Numbered from the stretch's first letter, positions 27,838-37,945 are shown. The stretch is DNA of 64,000 nucleotides from Aureibaculum flavum (GCF_016406085.1 NZ_JAEHFJ010000005.1:372001-436000), one strand, 5' to 3'. Program-made: numbers and translations. Notes: generated by a model not told the origin, from the letters alone.

Positions 27838-29745
27838 TTACAGTACGTTATCTTTTATTTCTTGAACTACTTCAGGGTTCAATAGGGTAGAGGTATCGCC
27901 TAAATTACTCATATCTCTACTTGCAATTTTTCTTAATATTCTACGCATAATTTTACCAGAACGTGTTTTAGGCAATCCACTTGTGAATTGAATTTTATCT
28001 AATTTGGCAATTGGGCCAATATGTTCGGTAATGATCTGATTAATTTCTTTTCTAACATTGTCATGAATTCTACTTTCTCCAGTTTCCTTAAGAATAATAT
28101 AACCATAAAGGGCATTACCTTTAATATCATGAGGAAAACCTACAACAGCCGATTCAGAAACCGCAGGATGCTCATTTATTGCATCTTCAATTGGAGCAGT
28201 ACCTAAATTGTGACCAGAAACTATAATAACATCATCCACACGTCCGGTAATTCGATAATAGCCCACTTCGTCGCGTAATGCACCATCACCCGTAAAATAT
28301 TTATCTTTAAATGCTGTGAAATACGTTTCTTTATAACGTTGATGATTACCCCAAATGGTTCTAGCCATTGATGGCCAAGGGAATTTTATACATAACCTAC
28401 CATCGACTTGATTACCTTTTATTTCTTCGCCGTTTTCATCCATCAAAGCGGGTTGAATTCCTGGAAAAGGTAATGTAGCATAGGTTGGTTTTGTAGGGGT
28501 AACATAAGGTAATGGAGTAATCATAATGCCACCTGTTTCTGTTTGCCACCACGTATCTACAATAGGACTTTTCTTTTTACCTATAACATCATTATACCAG
28601 TGCCAAGCTTCTTCATTGATTGGTTCGCCTACTGATCCTAAAACTTTTAAAGAGGATAGATCATGTTTTTCTGGAAAGTCAATATTTTGTTTTGCCAAGG
28701 CTCTAATTGCAGTAGGTGCCGTATAAAATTGATTAATTTTATGCTTAGCAATCACTTCCCAAAAGCGTCCAAAATCTGGATAGCTAGGTACGCCTTCAAA
28801 CATAACGGAAGTTGCACCATTGGCTAATGGACCATAAACGATATAACTGTGACCCGTAATCCAACCTATATCAGCTGTACACCAATACACATCATTTTCT
28901 TTGTATTGAAAAACATTTTTAAAGGTATAAGCGGTATATACCATATATCCAGCATTGGTATGTACCATACCTTTAGGCATACCTGTTGAGCCTGAAGTGT
29001 AAAGAATAAACAGAGGGTCTTCTGCATCCATAATTTCAGCGGCACACTCCATTGAAGCTTTATCTAATAGAGGTTGCAACCATTTGTCGCGACCCTCTTT
29101 CATCGTTATATCTGAGTTAATTCTATTTACCACTAAAACATCTTTAACGGAAGGGCATTCATCTAAAGCCACGTCTACAATACCTTTTAAATCAATTGTT
29201 TTTGCTCCTCTGTACGATCCGTCAGATGTAATAACCATCTTACAGTCACTGTCATTAATTCTCGTAGATAAAGCGTTTGAAGAGAACCCTGCAAATACAA
29301 CAGAGTGTACGGCTCCAATTCTAGCACAAGCCAATAAGGAAATTGCCAATTCAGGTATCATGGGTAAATAAATACATACACGATCTCCTTTTTCAATACC
29401 ATGGTCTTTAAGCACATTAGCAAGTTGGTTTACACGCTCGTATAATCTTCTATAGGTGATATGCTGGGCGGCTTCATCAGGGCTGTTAGGCTCAAATAAG
29501 ATAGCCGTTTTATCGCCTTTTGTAGCCAAATGCCTATCAATACAATTTTCAGTAATATTAAGTTTAGCACCCTCAAACCATTTTATTTCAGGTTTGGAAA
29601 AATCCCAACTCAATACATTATCCCATTTTTTACGCCACATAAAATGCTCTTCAGCAATTTCTGACCAGAAATTTTCTGGATCTCTGATTGACTTTCTATA
29701 AACTTGATAATATTCTTCTAAATGTTTGATACTGTAATTACTCAT
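27838..29745 (-). CDS. acs: Acetyl-CoA synthetase
   Basis: A 635-residue AMP-forming acetyl-CoA synthetase that activates acetate. Motifs are YTSGSTGMPKGMVHT (the adenylate P-loop, around residues 250-264), DTWWQTETGG, YFTGDGALRDEVGYY and RVDDVIIVSGHNL. The C-terminal acetylation-site region is GLPKTRSGKIMRR, where the last lysine is the residue acylated in other bacteria. Full length. It is the last gene of a minus-strand run that also encodes a TonB-C-like protein, a solute symporter and DUF4212, an arrangement that couples acetate uptake to activation. Confidence 0.97.
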   Translation of the reverse strand: MSNYSIKHLEEYYQVYRKSIRDPENFWSEIAEEHFMWRKKWDNVLSWDFSKPEIKWFEGAKLNITENCIDRHLATKGDKTAILFEPNSPDEAAQHITYRRLYERVNQLANVLKDHGIEKGDRVCIYLPMIPELAISLLACARIGAVHSVVFAGFSSNALSTRINDSDCKMVITSDGSYRGAKTIDLKGIVDVALDECPSVKDVLVVNRINSDITMKEGRDKWLQPLLDKASMECAAEIMDAEDPLFILYTSGSTGMPKGMVHTNAGYMVYTAYTFKNVFQYKENDVYWCTADIGWITGHSYIVYGPLANGATSVMFEGVPSYPDFGRFWEVIAKHKINQFYTAPTAIRALAKQNIDFPEKHDLSSLKVLGSVGEPINEEAWHWYNDVIGKKKSPIVDTWWQTETGGIMITPLPYVTPTKPTYATLPFPGIQPALMDENGEEIKGNQVDGRLCIKFPWPSMARTIWGNHQRYKETYFTAFKDKYFTGDGALRDEVGYYRITGRVDDVIIVSGHNLGTAPIEDAINEHPAVSESAVVGFPHDIKGNALYGYIILKETGESRIHDNVRKEINQIITEHIGPIAKLDKIQFTSGLPKTRSGKIMRRILRKIASRDMSNLGDTSTLLNPEVVQEIKDNVL

Positions 29746-29759
29746 AATTATTTATTTTA

Positions 29760-30272
29760 TTATTGCAACATAAAAGTTATAGGCAACCAATAGCTAATAT
29801 CGCTAGGTTCATTGTTTACTTCTCCTGGTTCTAATTTTGGTATTTCTGATACTAATTTTTCAGCTTCGGTTTCAGCTATTTTGTAGTTGGAATAGATGTC
29901 AATATTTGTAATCTCTCCTTTTTTTGAAATTGTAAAAAAACAGTGAATTTTATGTCTGCCTTCGGGTAGGATAGTTAACGCTGAGATGTTAAATTTTTTC
30001 GAAATGAATTTCTGTAATGTTTGTGTAAAACAATCTTTTTGCTCTTCAATAGCATTGAATGATTTACATGTTTCAAATGTTGGTGGTCTTGTAATGATGG
30101 GGTCATTTATACTAACATCATTTTTTTTTGATTTAATTTCTTTAATGGTAATGCCATCAGTGAGTTTACCCTTTTCAAGTACAATTGAATCGTTAGCTTT
30201 ATCATTATTTTGAGCATATGATAATGCTGAAATTACAATAATACAGAAGGTTAAAATTATTTTTAATTTCAT
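29760..30272 (-). CDS. Secreted TonB C-terminal-like domain protein
   Basis: A 170-residue protein with a signal peptide (cleavage near SYAQ, residue 21). The C-terminal 65 residues (HKIHCFFTISKKGEITNIDIYSN, then ETEAEKLVSEIPKLEPGE and SYWLPITFML) fit the TonB_C beta-alpha-beta pattern used by energy transducers. The usual N-terminal transmembrane anchor and proline-rich linker are missing; a cleavable signal is present instead. Real TonB function is therefore doubtful, and a periplasmic adapter role is more likely. It sits 9 nt from the symporter gene and 14 nt from acs and should be in the same operon. Confidence 0.7.
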   Translation of the reverse strand: MKLKIILTFCIIVISALSYAQNNDKANDSIVLEKGKLTDGITIKEIKSKKNDVSINDPIITRPPTFETCKSFNAIEEQKDCFTQTLQKFISKKFNISALTILPEGRHKIHCFFTISKKGEITNIDIYSNYKIAETEAEKLVSEIPKLEPGEVNNEPSDISYWLPITFMLQ

Positions 30273-30281
30273 TTTTTGGTT

Positions 30282-31970
30282 TTAATGTGTTGCATCCCCT
30301 GCATTAGATGGTATTCTAATATTTTCAACAATTTCTTGAACTTCTGCAGGAGGTGGAGGAGTAAATTTAGAAATTATTATTGAAAAAATGAAATTTATTA
30401 GCATTGCTACCGTACCAAATCCTTCAGGTGAAATACCAAACCACCATTCTGCTTCAGTTCCACCACCAAACCATTGAAATTTAAATTTTAGCATGTAAAA
30501 TAACATGGATAATATACCTACAACCATTCCTGCAATTGCTCCTTCTTTATTCATGCGTTTATCAAAAATACCGAGTATGATAGCTGGGAAAAAAGAAGCT
30601 GCTGCTAAACCGAATGCCAAGGCGACGGTTGCGGCGACAAAATCGGGTGGGTTTATACCAAAATACCCTGCAATAACTACAGCAACGACAGCTGAAAGTC
30701 GAGCGGCTATTAGTTCACTTTTGTCTGAAATATCAGGTTTCAATTGTTTTTTTATTAAATCGTGCGAAACCGAGGTTGAGATTACTAATAGCAAACCAGC
30801 TGCTGTTGATAATGCCGCTGCCAATCCTCCTGCTGCCACCAAAGCAATAACCCAATTGGGAAGCTTTGCAATTTCAGGATTTGCCAATACCATTATATCG
30901 GGATCCACTGTCAATTCATTAATAGTTTCATCAGCAACATATTGAATTTTACCATCACTATTTTTGTCATCGAATGTAATAAGCCCTGTGGTTTCCCATT
31001 TAGAAAACCAAGCAGGCATTTCTGAATATTCTTTTTCGCTTACAGTATCAATTAAATTTGTTCGAGCAAACACTGAAATTGCTGGTGCAGTAGTATATAA
31101 AATAGCAATAAATAATAAAGCATATCCAGCAGATTTTCGAGCATCTTTTACTTTAGGAACCGTAAAAAATCGGACAATTACATGTGGTAATCCTGCCGTA
31201 CCTACCATAAGTGCAGCCGTAATAAAGAAGATATCAATTAATGATTTTGATCCGTTCGTATAAGCAGCAAAACCTAAATCTGTAGAAAGTCCGTCTAGTT
31301 TATCTAGTAAATAAACACTTTCTCCAGTAACTTTACCTCCCATTCCTAATTGTGGAATTGGATTGCCCGTCATCTGAATGGAGATAAAAATGGCAGGAAC
31401 CATAAAGGCAAATATCAAAACACAATATTGAGCTACTTGTGTATACGTAATCCCTTTCATACCTCCAAGTACGGCATAAAATAATACGATGATCATACCT
31501 ATAAAGACACCTGTGTTAATATCGACTTCTAAAAATCTAGAAAAAACCAAACCAACACCTCGCATTTGTCCAGCAACATAAGTAAAGGAGACAATCAAAG
31601 CACATATTACAGCTACTGTTCTTGCAATATTCGAATAATAACGATCTCCAATAAAATCAGGTACTGTAAATTTTCCAAATTTTCTTAGATATGGGGCTAA
31701 AAGGAGGGCGAGTAACACATATCCGCCAGTCCATCCCATTAAATAAACAGAACCATCATAACCATTAAAAGAAATAAGGCCCGCCATACCAAGAAAAGAA
31801 GCAGCTGACATCCAATCTGCAGCTGTTGCTAATCCGTTAGCTAATGGAGAAACTCCGCCGCCTGCTACGTAAAATTCTTTGGTAGATCCTGCCCTGGCCC
31901 AAATAGCAATACCTATATATAATGTGAAAGTTGCAACAACGATAATGTATGTCCAAATTTGTACAGTCAT
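30282..31970 (-). CDS. Sodium:solute symporter (acetate/monocarboxylate type)
   Basis: A 562-residue member of the SSS family with about 13 membrane helices. It carries KEFYVAGGGVSPLANGLATAADWMSAASFLG near the N-terminus, GQMRGVGLVFSRF, GGMKGITYTQVAQY and GGLAAALSTAAGLLLVIST, as in ActP-like and VC_2705-type symporters that move acetate or other small carboxylates with Na+. A loop near residue 335 reads FDDKNSDGKIQYVADE, resembling an EF-hand calcium loop. The upstream DUF4212 gene encodes the usual small partner subunit, and acs lies downstream in the same operon. The C-terminus is a short proline-rich tail. Confidence 0.92.
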   Translation of the reverse strand: MTVQIWTYIIVVATFTLYIGIAIWARAGSTKEFYVAGGGVSPLANGLATAADWMSAASFLGMAGLISFNGYDGSVYLMGWTGGYVLLALLLAPYLRKFGKFTVPDFIGDRYYSNIARTVAVICALIVSFTYVAGQMRGVGLVFSRFLEVDINTGVFIGMIIVLFYAVLGGMKGITYTQVAQYCVLIFAFMVPAIFISIQMTGNPIPQLGMGGKVTGESVYLLDKLDGLSTDLGFAAYTNGSKSLIDIFFITAALMVGTAGLPHVIVRFFTVPKVKDARKSAGYALLFIAILYTTAPAISVFARTNLIDTVSEKEYSEMPAWFSKWETTGLITFDDKNSDGKIQYVADETINELTVDPDIMVLANPEIAKLPNWVIALVAAGGLAAALSTAAGLLLVISTSVSHDLIKKQLKPDISDKSELIAARLSAVVAVVIAGYFGINPPDFVAATVALAFGLAAASFFPAIILGIFDKRMNKEGAIAGMVVGILSMLFYMLKFKFQWFGGGTEAEWWFGISPEGFGTVAMLINFIFSIIISKFTPPPPAEVQEIVENIRIPSNAGDATH

Positions 31971-32043
31971 GTGATTTAATTAGTTAGTAGTGGGTTTGAA
32001 ATGAAGATGGGTTGTTGGGTAAATTTATTTATGAATATTATTT

Positions 32044-32292
32044 TTAAGTGTCATATCCATATTTTTTATCTAATTTGTTCATCAAGCGTACATATACAAA
32101 AATAAGTATGACAAAAACATAAATAGAACCTTGCTGGGCAAACCAAAATCCAAGTTTAAAGCCACCGAGTCGTATTGTATTTAATTGTTCAACGAGTATA
32201 ATTCCGAAAACATAGGAGACTAAAAACCAAATAGCCAGTAGAATAGCGAGGTATTTTAAGTTTTCTCTCCAGTATTTTTTGTGTTTTTCCAT
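32044..32292 (-). CDS. DUF4212 small subunit of a solute symporter
   Basis: An 82-residue protein from ATG 32292 (MEKHKKYWRENLKYL); the frame extends nine codons further but without a better start. Two transmembrane helices (LAILLAIWFLVSYVFGIIL and FWFAQQGSIYVFVILIFVYV) and the family motif RLGGFKLGFWFAQQGS identify DUF4212. This subunit is encoded next to VC_2705-type sodium symporters and is thought to assist them. It is the first gene of the acetate operon; the symporter gene starts 73 nt downstream. Confidence 0.9.
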   Translation of the reverse strand: MEKHKKYWRENLKYLAILLAIWFLVSYVFGIILVEQLNTIRLGGFKLGFWFAQQGSIYVFVILIFVYVRLMNKLDKKYGYDT

Positions 32293-32360
32293 AGCTATAA
32301 TCCGTAAAATATGTAGCAAGATAAAAATATAATCTTTAATTTGTAGTGTTATTTAAATTT

Positions 32361-33149
32361 ATGATAGAAATTTTAGAAGTTTTCTTACACTATTGGGAAA
32401 TTATTGCACTTTTTTTTGCAGTTTCTTTACTTTACGCTTCTGTAGGTTTTGGAGGTGGATCTAGTTACTTGGCTATTTTAGCCTTAACGGGATTAAGTTT
32501 TATCCAATTTAGAGCTATTGCTTTATTATGTAACATTGTTGTTGTAAGTGGAGGTACATTTATTTTTATAAAAAACGGATATTTTGATTGGCGAAAGATT
32601 ATTCCGTTGAGCATTATTAGTGTACCTCTTGCTTTTTTAGGAGGATATTTAAAAATAAGTCAGGCTTTCTTTTTTGTTTTATTGGGTAGTACACTTGTAA
32701 TAGCAGCTGTATTAATGTGGGTAAGTAAATATTTAGTAGACCACTCAGGTAAGATAAGGCAACAATCAGTGGTAAAGAATAGCTTTTTAGGAGGAGTTAT
32801 AGGTTTTGTTTCTGGAATGGTAGGAATTGGTGGAGGTGTTTTTTTATCACCATTGTTACATTTAACACATTGGGATACTCCTAAAAAAATAGCAGCTACG
32901 TCTAGCTTTTTTATTCTGGTAAATTCTATTGCAGGGTTGTTGGGGCAGTATCTTACACATCACAATAATAGCAGCTTCACATTTAATTCAAATTTAGCTA
33001 TAGCACTTATGATAACTGTATTTTTTGGTGGCCAAATTGGGTCGCGACTAGGAGCTAGAAAGCTATCTCCTTTTCTAATAAAAAGAGTTACAGCGGTTTT
33101 AATTGCACTTGTAGGAATTCGGATTTTGTGGAAATATGTAATTAATTAA
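32361..33149 (+). CDS. TSUP (TauE/SafE) family anion transporter
   Basis: A 263-residue membrane protein. GTG 32346 is also in frame, but ATG 32361 (MIEILEVFLHYWE) is the better start. Eight or so helices form two internal repeats, each with a glycine-rich motif: YASVGFGGGSSYLAIL near residue 30 and GMVGIGGGVFLSPLLHL near 160. These are the diagnostic TSUP features. Members export or import sulfite, sulfoacetate or other organosulfur anions; the substrate here is unknown. It is divergent from the DUF4212-acetate operon, with 68 nt between the starts, and convergent with the Ppx/GppA gene 6 nt away. Confidence 0.9.
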   Translation: MIEILEVFLHYWEIIALFFAVSLLYASVGFGGGSSYLAILALTGLSFIQFRAIALLCNIVVVSGGTFIFIKNGYFDWRKIIPLSIISVPLAFLGGYLKISQAFFFVLLGSTLVIAAVLMWVSKYLVDHSGKIRQQSVVKNSFLGGVIGFVSGMVGIGGGVFLSPLLHLTHWDTPKKIAATSSFFILVNSIAGLLGQYLTHHNNSSFTFNSNLAIALMITVFFGGQIGSRLGARKLSPFLIKRVTAVLIALVGIRILWKYVIN

Positions 33150-33155
33150 CAGTGG

Positions 33156-34049
33156 TTACTCGTCTAATTTACCCGAATGTAATGCTTTTATAATACCATC
33201 AGCTAATCCTATTTTTGGAACATAAATATTCTTTGCTCCACTCCATTTCATAGCATTAATGTAAATTTTACTTGCAGGTATAATAACATCTGCACGGTCT
33301 GGATTTAAACCTAGTTCACTGATTAGTTGCTCATAAGTCATTTGTTTTAAGAACTTATAATGTGCTCGCATATAAATATAAGAAAGTGGTTTTCCTTCTG
33401 CTCTGGTAGACATTTTAAAAATTTTGTTGATATTTCCTCCAGAACCGATTAAGGCAATTTTTGAAAGGCCTTCACTTTTATTTTCAATCCAGTTTTTAAT
33501 TTTTTTATTAATTTCTTTATGAGTTTGTTTGTCAATAGCTCGTACGGTACCCATTTTAAAGGATTTAGAAGCTATAATTTTACCTTTACTAAAAAAGGTT
33601 AATTCGGTACTACCACCACCAACATCTACATATAAATATGATTTATCACCTAAAATTAACTCATTTAAATCGGTAGCTGAAATAATTGCGGCTTCCGTTT
33701 TTCCGTTTATGATATCGATATTAACTCCTGATTCTTTATAAATCTTCTCAATAACCTCTTGACCATTTTTTGCTTCTCGCATTGCAGAAGTGGCACAAGC
33801 TTTATATTTTTCAACACCATGAACATCCATCAATAACTTAAAGGCTTTCATGGTGTTAATCATTCGGGTTTGGTTATTTTCCGAAATAACACCCGTTGTA
33901 AATGCATCTGCACCTAATCTTACTGGAACCCGAACCAATGATGATTTTCTATATTGAGTAGGTGAATTTTCTTGAACAATTACATTGGAAACCAATAACC
34001 TGACGGCATTAGAACCAATATCGATAGCGGCGTATTTTTTTATTTCCAA
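33156..34049 (-). CDS. Ppx/GppA-type exopolyphosphatase
   Basis: A 297-residue ASKHA-fold phosphatase that hydrolyses polyphosphate and/or pppGpp. Motifs are AAIDIGSNAVRLLVS at the N-terminus (phosphate 1), YVDVGGGSTELTFF near residue 140 (phosphate 2) and the adenosine-type ALIGSGGNINKIF near 200. It is the short form typical of Bacteroidota, lacking the C-terminal HD-like domain of the roughly 510-residue E. coli Ppx. It starts 8 nt after the stop of the sixA gene, so the two are co-transcribed on the minus strand. Confidence 0.92.
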   Translation of the reverse strand: MEIKKYAAIDIGSNAVRLLVSNVIVQENSPTQYRKSSLVRVPVRLGADAFTTGVISENNQTRMINTMKAFKLLMDVHGVEKYKACATSAMREAKNGQEVIEKIYKESGVNIDIINGKTEAAIISATDLNELILGDKSYLYVDVGGGSTELTFFSKGKIIASKSFKMGTVRAIDKQTHKEINKKIKNWIENKSEGLSKIALIGSGGNINKIFKMSTRAEGKPLSYIYMRAHYKFLKQMTYEQLISELGLNPDRADVIIPASKIYINAMKWSGAKNIYVPKIGLADGIIKALHSGKLDE

Positions 34050-34057
34050 ACTATGCT

Positions 34058-34546
34058 TTATTTATAATGTTTAGGGAACTCTTGTAAAAACGTTTTCCCT
34101 TTTTTTATGTTTTTCCAATGTTTTATGTCAAACTTAATGCCGATTACACCACAAGTAGGAACGTGGCTAATAGGATCGCTACCAAATGTATTCACAAAAG
34201 TATTGATACCATGATCATGACTAAAAATAATGGCAGACTTAAATCCATCATCCAAGGCTTTAACTGTTTTAATGAGGTAACCATCACTAAAACTATATAA
34301 TGATTTACTTATTTTTAAATTGGCCAAGGGATAATTAAATGTGTAGCCAAATATCATTGCCGTGTGTAAAGCCCGTGCCGCACAACTAGACAAAAACACA
34401 TTGGGTGGCTTAACTTTTTTAAGAAGTTCTTTTGAAATTAAATAAGCATCGTTTATGCCTCTTTCTTTTAAAGGTCTGTCAATATCTTCAATCGAAGAAT
34501 ATTCCCATGATGATTTTGCGTGTCTAACGATATAAAGTGTTTTCAT
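34058..34546 (-). CDS. sixA: SixA-type histidine phosphatase
   Basis: A 162-residue histidine-phosphatase superfamily protein with the RHG-type motif LYIVRHAKSSW at the very start and FSHDHGINTFV near residue 110 for the second catalytic histidine. In E. coli SixA dephosphorylates phosphohistidine on the phosphotransfer protein NPr; the partner is unknown here. Its operon mate is a Ppx/GppA phosphatase, a frequent pairing in flavobacteria. Confidence 0.88.
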   Translation of the reverse strand: MKTLYIVRHAKSSWEYSSIEDIDRPLKERGINDAYLISKELLKKVKPPNVFLSSCAARALHTAMIFGYTFNYPLANLKISKSLYSFSDGYLIKTVKALDDGFKSAIIFSHDHGINTFVNTFGSDPISHVPTCGVIGIKFDIKHWKNIKKGKTFLQEFPKHYK

Positions 34547-34644
34547 GTTAAGCTCCGCTGTCGCGGGAAATATTTTTTAGTTAAAAGACAGACTTAATTG
34601 TCATAAAGCTAAATTACTATTAAAACGTAAATTACAAAAGTAAA

Positions 34645-35292
34645 TTATGGTGCCAATCGTTCTTTTTTCCAATTAAATTCAAAATCTAATGTATACCTGA
34701 TTCTGTCGTGCATTCTATTAGGTCTGCCTTGCCAAAATTCAATACTTATTGGTTTTATTAAAAAACCACCCCAATTATGAGGACGAGGTATTTCTTTACC
34801 CTCAAATTCATTCTCATATTCTTTTAACCGCTCGTCTAATTCTTTTCTTGAAGATACTACTTCACTTTGATTAGATGCCCAAGCTCCCAATTTACTCCCG
34901 TCAGGGCGAGTTTCATAATAGCCATCTGATAAATTTTTAGCTAACTTTTCAGCTACACCTTTTATGATGATTTGGCGTTCTAATGCGGGCCAGAAAAAAG
35001 ACAAGCAGATATTGGGGTTTTTAAAAATGGCTTTTCCTTTTTCAGAATTATAATTGGTATAAAAGATAAAACCTTCCCAAGTAAATTTTTTCAAAAGAAC
35101 GACTCTGTTTTTAGGGAAACCATCTAAACCAATGGTGGAAATATTCATGGCATTTGCTTCATGAACACTTTCATCATTATCAGCAACCAAAAACCAATCT
35201 CTAAATAATTCTATAGGATTTTCTGGAGTATTTTCTTCCAGTAAATCATCCTTTTCATAGGTCTTTCTATAATTACTTAGGTCTTTTTCCAT
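34645..35292 (-). CDS. pdxH: Pyridoxamine 5'-phosphate oxidase
   Basis: A 215-residue FMN enzyme that makes pyridoxal 5'-phosphate from PNP or PMP. Visible are the FMN-binding RVVLLKKFTWEGFIFYTNYNS region, KGKAI, the ERQIIIKGVAEK strand, SQSEVVSSRKELDERL-like segment, PHNWGGFLIKP and RPNRMHDRIRY, and the C-terminal RLAP. All are standard for PdxH. It begins 9 nt after the stop of the solute symporter gene, so a two-gene minus-strand operon is likely. Confidence 0.97.
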   Translation of the reverse strand: MEKDLSNYRKTYEKDDLLEENTPENPIELFRDWFLVADNDESVHEANAMNISTIGLDGFPKNRVVLLKKFTWEGFIFYTNYNSEKGKAIFKNPNICLSFFWPALERQIIIKGVAEKLAKNLSDGYYETRPDGSKLGAWASNQSEVVSSRKELDERLKEYENEFEGKEIPRPHNWGGFLIKPISIEFWQGRPNRMHDRIRYTLDFEFNWKKERLAP

Positions 35293-35301
35293 ATTGTAAA
35301 G

Positions 35302-36837
35302 TTACTTTTTCTTTCTGATAAACCATAATCCTATCACGGTAATCAATCCATTTATAGGTAATATCTCCCAATGAAATTGATAGAAGTTATTTTCAATTGA
35401 ATAATTTTCTGCACATTCCCATGCTGGTTTTCCGCATGAAATTATATTTTCATAATCTAAATAATAAGCATAGAGAACAGGAGAAATGCTAATTAAATAG
35501 GTTAATGCAATAGATAGTAGAGCAATAATCCATGCGTATTTATCCTTAATTTGATATTTTGTAATAATACCGAACATAAATAAACCCAACAGAGGTCCAT
35601 AGGTGAACGTAGCAAATTTAAAAAGGTTACTGACTACATTACCATCAAGTTCATTAAAAATAATAACTACTACTATCAATAAAAGAGAGACACCAATATG
35701 TACTTTTTTACGCAATGGAATTTGTTTCTCTTTTGGTCTTTTTTCGATACCTAAAAAATCTACTGAAATAGAGGTGGTTAATGAAGTTAATGCACTATCA
35801 GCACTTGAATAGGCTGCAGCAATTAAGCCGATAATAAAAACAACAGCTAGCGGTGTACCTAAATCTTGATTCATGGCAATTTCAGGGAATAATAAATCGG
35901 TTCTTGTTCTACCATCGACTACAGGAATTTCAATCCCTAATTTATCTGCATATATAAAGAGTAATGCACCTAAAGATAAGAAGAAGAAATTAACAATAAC
36001 TAATAATACAGACATCGAAATCATGTTTTTTTGAGCATCACCTTTGTTTTTACACGTTAGGTTTTTCTGCATCATATCTTGATCTAATCCAGTCATGGCT
36101 ATAGTTATAAAAATACCTCCAATAAAGTATTTCCAAAAGTAAGTAGCACTATTTGGGTTGTCAAAAAAGAATATTTGACCTCTTTCTGCAAAGGCGTCTG
36201 TTTTTAAAAACTCAATGTAAGACCAATCAAGTTTTTCATTAATTAGATAAATAGCAAGACCTACAGCTGTTAACATGGTCAAGGTTTGTAACGTATCTGT
36301 CCAAACAATGGTTTTTATTCCGCCTTTAAAGGTATAAAGCCAAATCAGAAGTATTGAAATAACCACGGTAAGCCAAAAGGGTACACCCATTTGTTCAAAA
36401 ACAATATACTGCATGGCAAGTGCAACTAAAAATAGTCTAAATGATGCACCAGTAACTCTTGAAAGTAAGAAGAAAAAGGCTCCTGTTTTGTAACTCACTT
36501 TTCCAAAGCGTTGTTCTAAATATTGATAAATAGAAGTAACGTTTAATTTATAATAAATGGGTAATAAGATAAATGCAATTAATAGATAGCCAACTAAAAA
36601 TCCGAACACACCTTGCATGTACGCAAATTGTGATCCGCCAATCATTCCTGGCACAGAAATGAAAGTTACTCCAGACAATGAGGCTCCAATCATTCCAAAC
36701 GCAACGATATACCAAGGTGATTTGTTGTTTGCTTTGAAAAAAGTCTCATTAGTTGCTGACTTTCCGGTAAGAAATGAGATGAGTATTAACACACCAAAGT
36801 AGGCGGCTATTAAAAGGAGAATATGAATGGGTTGCAT
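35302..36837 (-). CDS. Sodium:solute symporter
   Basis: A 511-residue polytopic membrane protein of the SSS family with about 13 helices. Characteristic segments are [52 protein letters not shown], the [16 protein letters not shown] loop, [15 protein letters not shown] and [21 protein letters not shown], the last matching the conserved Na2-site helix. The C-terminal loop contains two cysteines (SCGKPAWEC) and is periplasmic. The substrate is not predictable. It is distinct from the acetate-type symporter in this window and is likely the first gene of an operon with pdxH. Confidence 0.9.
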   Translation of the reverse strand: MQPIHILLLIAAYFGVLILISFLTGKSATNETFFKANNKSPWYIVAFGMIGASLSGVTFISVPGMIGGSQFAYMQGVFGFLVGYLLIAFILLPIYYKLNVTSIYQYLEQRFGKVSYKTGAFFFLLSRVTGASFRLFLVALAMQYIVFEQMGVPFWLTVVISILLIWLYTFKGGIKTIVWTDTLQTLTMLTAVGLAIYLINEKLDWSYIEFLKTDAFAERGQIFFFDNPNSATYFWKYFIGGIFITIAMTGLDQDMMQKNLTCKNKGDAQKNMISMSVLLVIVNFFFLSLGALLFIYADKLGIEIPVVDGRTRTDLLFPEIAMNQDLGTPLAVVFIIGLIAAAYSSADSALTSLTTSISVDFLGIEKRPKEKQIPLRKKVHIGVSLLLIVVVIIFNELDGNVVSNLFKFATFTYGPLLGLFMFGIITKYQIKDKYAWIIALLSIALTYLISISPVLYAYYLDYENIISCGKPAWECAENYSIENNFYQFHWEILPINGLITVIGLWFIRKKK

Positions 36838-36940
36838 AGGTTCGTTTTAATTTTGAGGTACGAATATAAGGTTTTTTTTAGTTTAAGATTTAGGATTTTG
36901 ACCTCAGAATTTCTAGTTTAATTTTTATAAATTAGCCACC

Positions 36941-37561
36941 ATGAATTTTTCTTCAAAACTCTTAGAAAATGCGGTGAATGAGGTGTCTCAATTGCCCGGA
37001 ATTGGAAAGCGTACCGCTTTACGTTTAGTATTGCATTTATTAAAACAACCTAAAGAACGGACCACATATTTAACCGAGGCGTTGCAAAACTTAAAAGAGA
37101 AGGTGAAGTTGTGTAAAAATTGCCACAATATTTCTGATGTTGATCTGTGTGAAATTTGTGCTAATAAAAACAGAAACGATGAGCTAATTTGTGTAGTTGA
37201 AGATATTAGAGATGTGATGGCTATTGAAAGTACAGCTCAGTTTAGAGGAATGTATCATGTTTTAGGAGGTAAAATTTCTCCTATTGAAGGTGTTGGTCCA
37301 CAAAATTTAACCATAGATAGTTTGGTTGCTAAAGTCAGAGGAGGTACAATAAAAGAAATTATTTTTGCATTGAGTCCTACCATGGAAGGTGATACTACCA
37401 ACTTTTATATCTATAAACAGTTGGAAGATTTAGATATTAGTGTTTCTACAATTGCGAGAGGAATAGCTGTAGGTAATGAGTTAGAATATGCCGATGAAAT
37501 TACCTTAGGTAGAAGTATTTTAAATAGAATTCCTTTTGAAGGGAGTTTGAAGCAAGGGTAA
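36941..37561 (+). CDS. recR: Recombination mediator RecR
   Basis: A 206-residue protein of the RecFOR pathway that helps load RecA on gapped DNA. Domains are the N-terminal helix-hairpin-helix ([17 protein letters not shown]), the four-cysteine zinc finger ([19 protein letters not shown] around residues 57-75) and the Toprim domain ([17 protein letters not shown] to [13 protein letters not shown]), followed by the conserved [21 protein letters not shown] with Walker-B-like acidic residues. Full length, with the start at the first ATG. It is transcribed alone, with a small hypothetical gene about 190 nt downstream. Confidence 0.97.
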   Translation: MNFSSKLLENAVNEVSQLPGIGKRTALRLVLHLLKQPKERTTYLTEALQNLKEKVKLCKNCHNISDVDLCEICANKNRNDELICVVEDIRDVMAIESTAQFRGMYHVLGGKISPIEGVGPQNLTIDSLVAKVRGGTIKEIIFALSPTMEGDTTNFYIYKQLEDLDISVSTIARGIAVGNELEYADEITLGRSILNRIPFEGSLKQG

Positions 37562-37751
37562 AAATAAAAACAACAAATCTCAAGTACCAAATTTCAATTG
37601 TTTTTTTTGTATCTGAGTTTGAGTTTAACTCTTAAACATTATACAGATAAAAAGTCAAGAACAATTATTTCAGTAAAAATTCTTATTTTAGTTGCAGGAG
37701 AAATTGCATATGTGATGAGGAGAGCCACAGGTAATTGTTAATTAACATAAT

Positions 37752-37940
37752 ATGAATTTAGAAATACACCATAACGGAGAAAGTGATTATTTAGATTCAC
37801 TTAAAGAAAAGTTTAAAGTTAAAATTCTGGCTATTAAGAATAGTAAGCTGTTAACTCCTAAAAGTAAAAAAGTAAGAATAAAGACCATAAAACGTGCTTT
37901 TTTAAAGGAAAAGAAAGAGACGGGCTATAATAATTTTTAA
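37752..37940 (+). CDS. Small basic hypothetical protein
   Basis: A 62-residue, strongly basic protein (many Lys residues; KSKKVRIKTIKRAFLKEKKE) without hydrophobic segments. Not recognised. Its stop is followed after 5 nt by a TTG-initiated small membrane protein gene, with AGG in the gap, so the two probably form a mini-operon downstream of recR. The frame is long enough to be credible but is close to the size where chance ORFs occur. Confidence 0.5.
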   Translation: MNLEIHHNGESDYLDSLKEKFKVKILAIKNSKLLTPKSKKVRIKTIKRAFLKEKKETGYNNF

Positions 37941-37945
37941 AGGAA

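Noticed and set aside
30505-30945. Plus-strand frame of 146 codons opposite the symporter gene
   Set aside because: It is a shadow of the symporter; the Ala/Thr/Ser-rich product is an artefact of reading hydrophobic codons in reverse.
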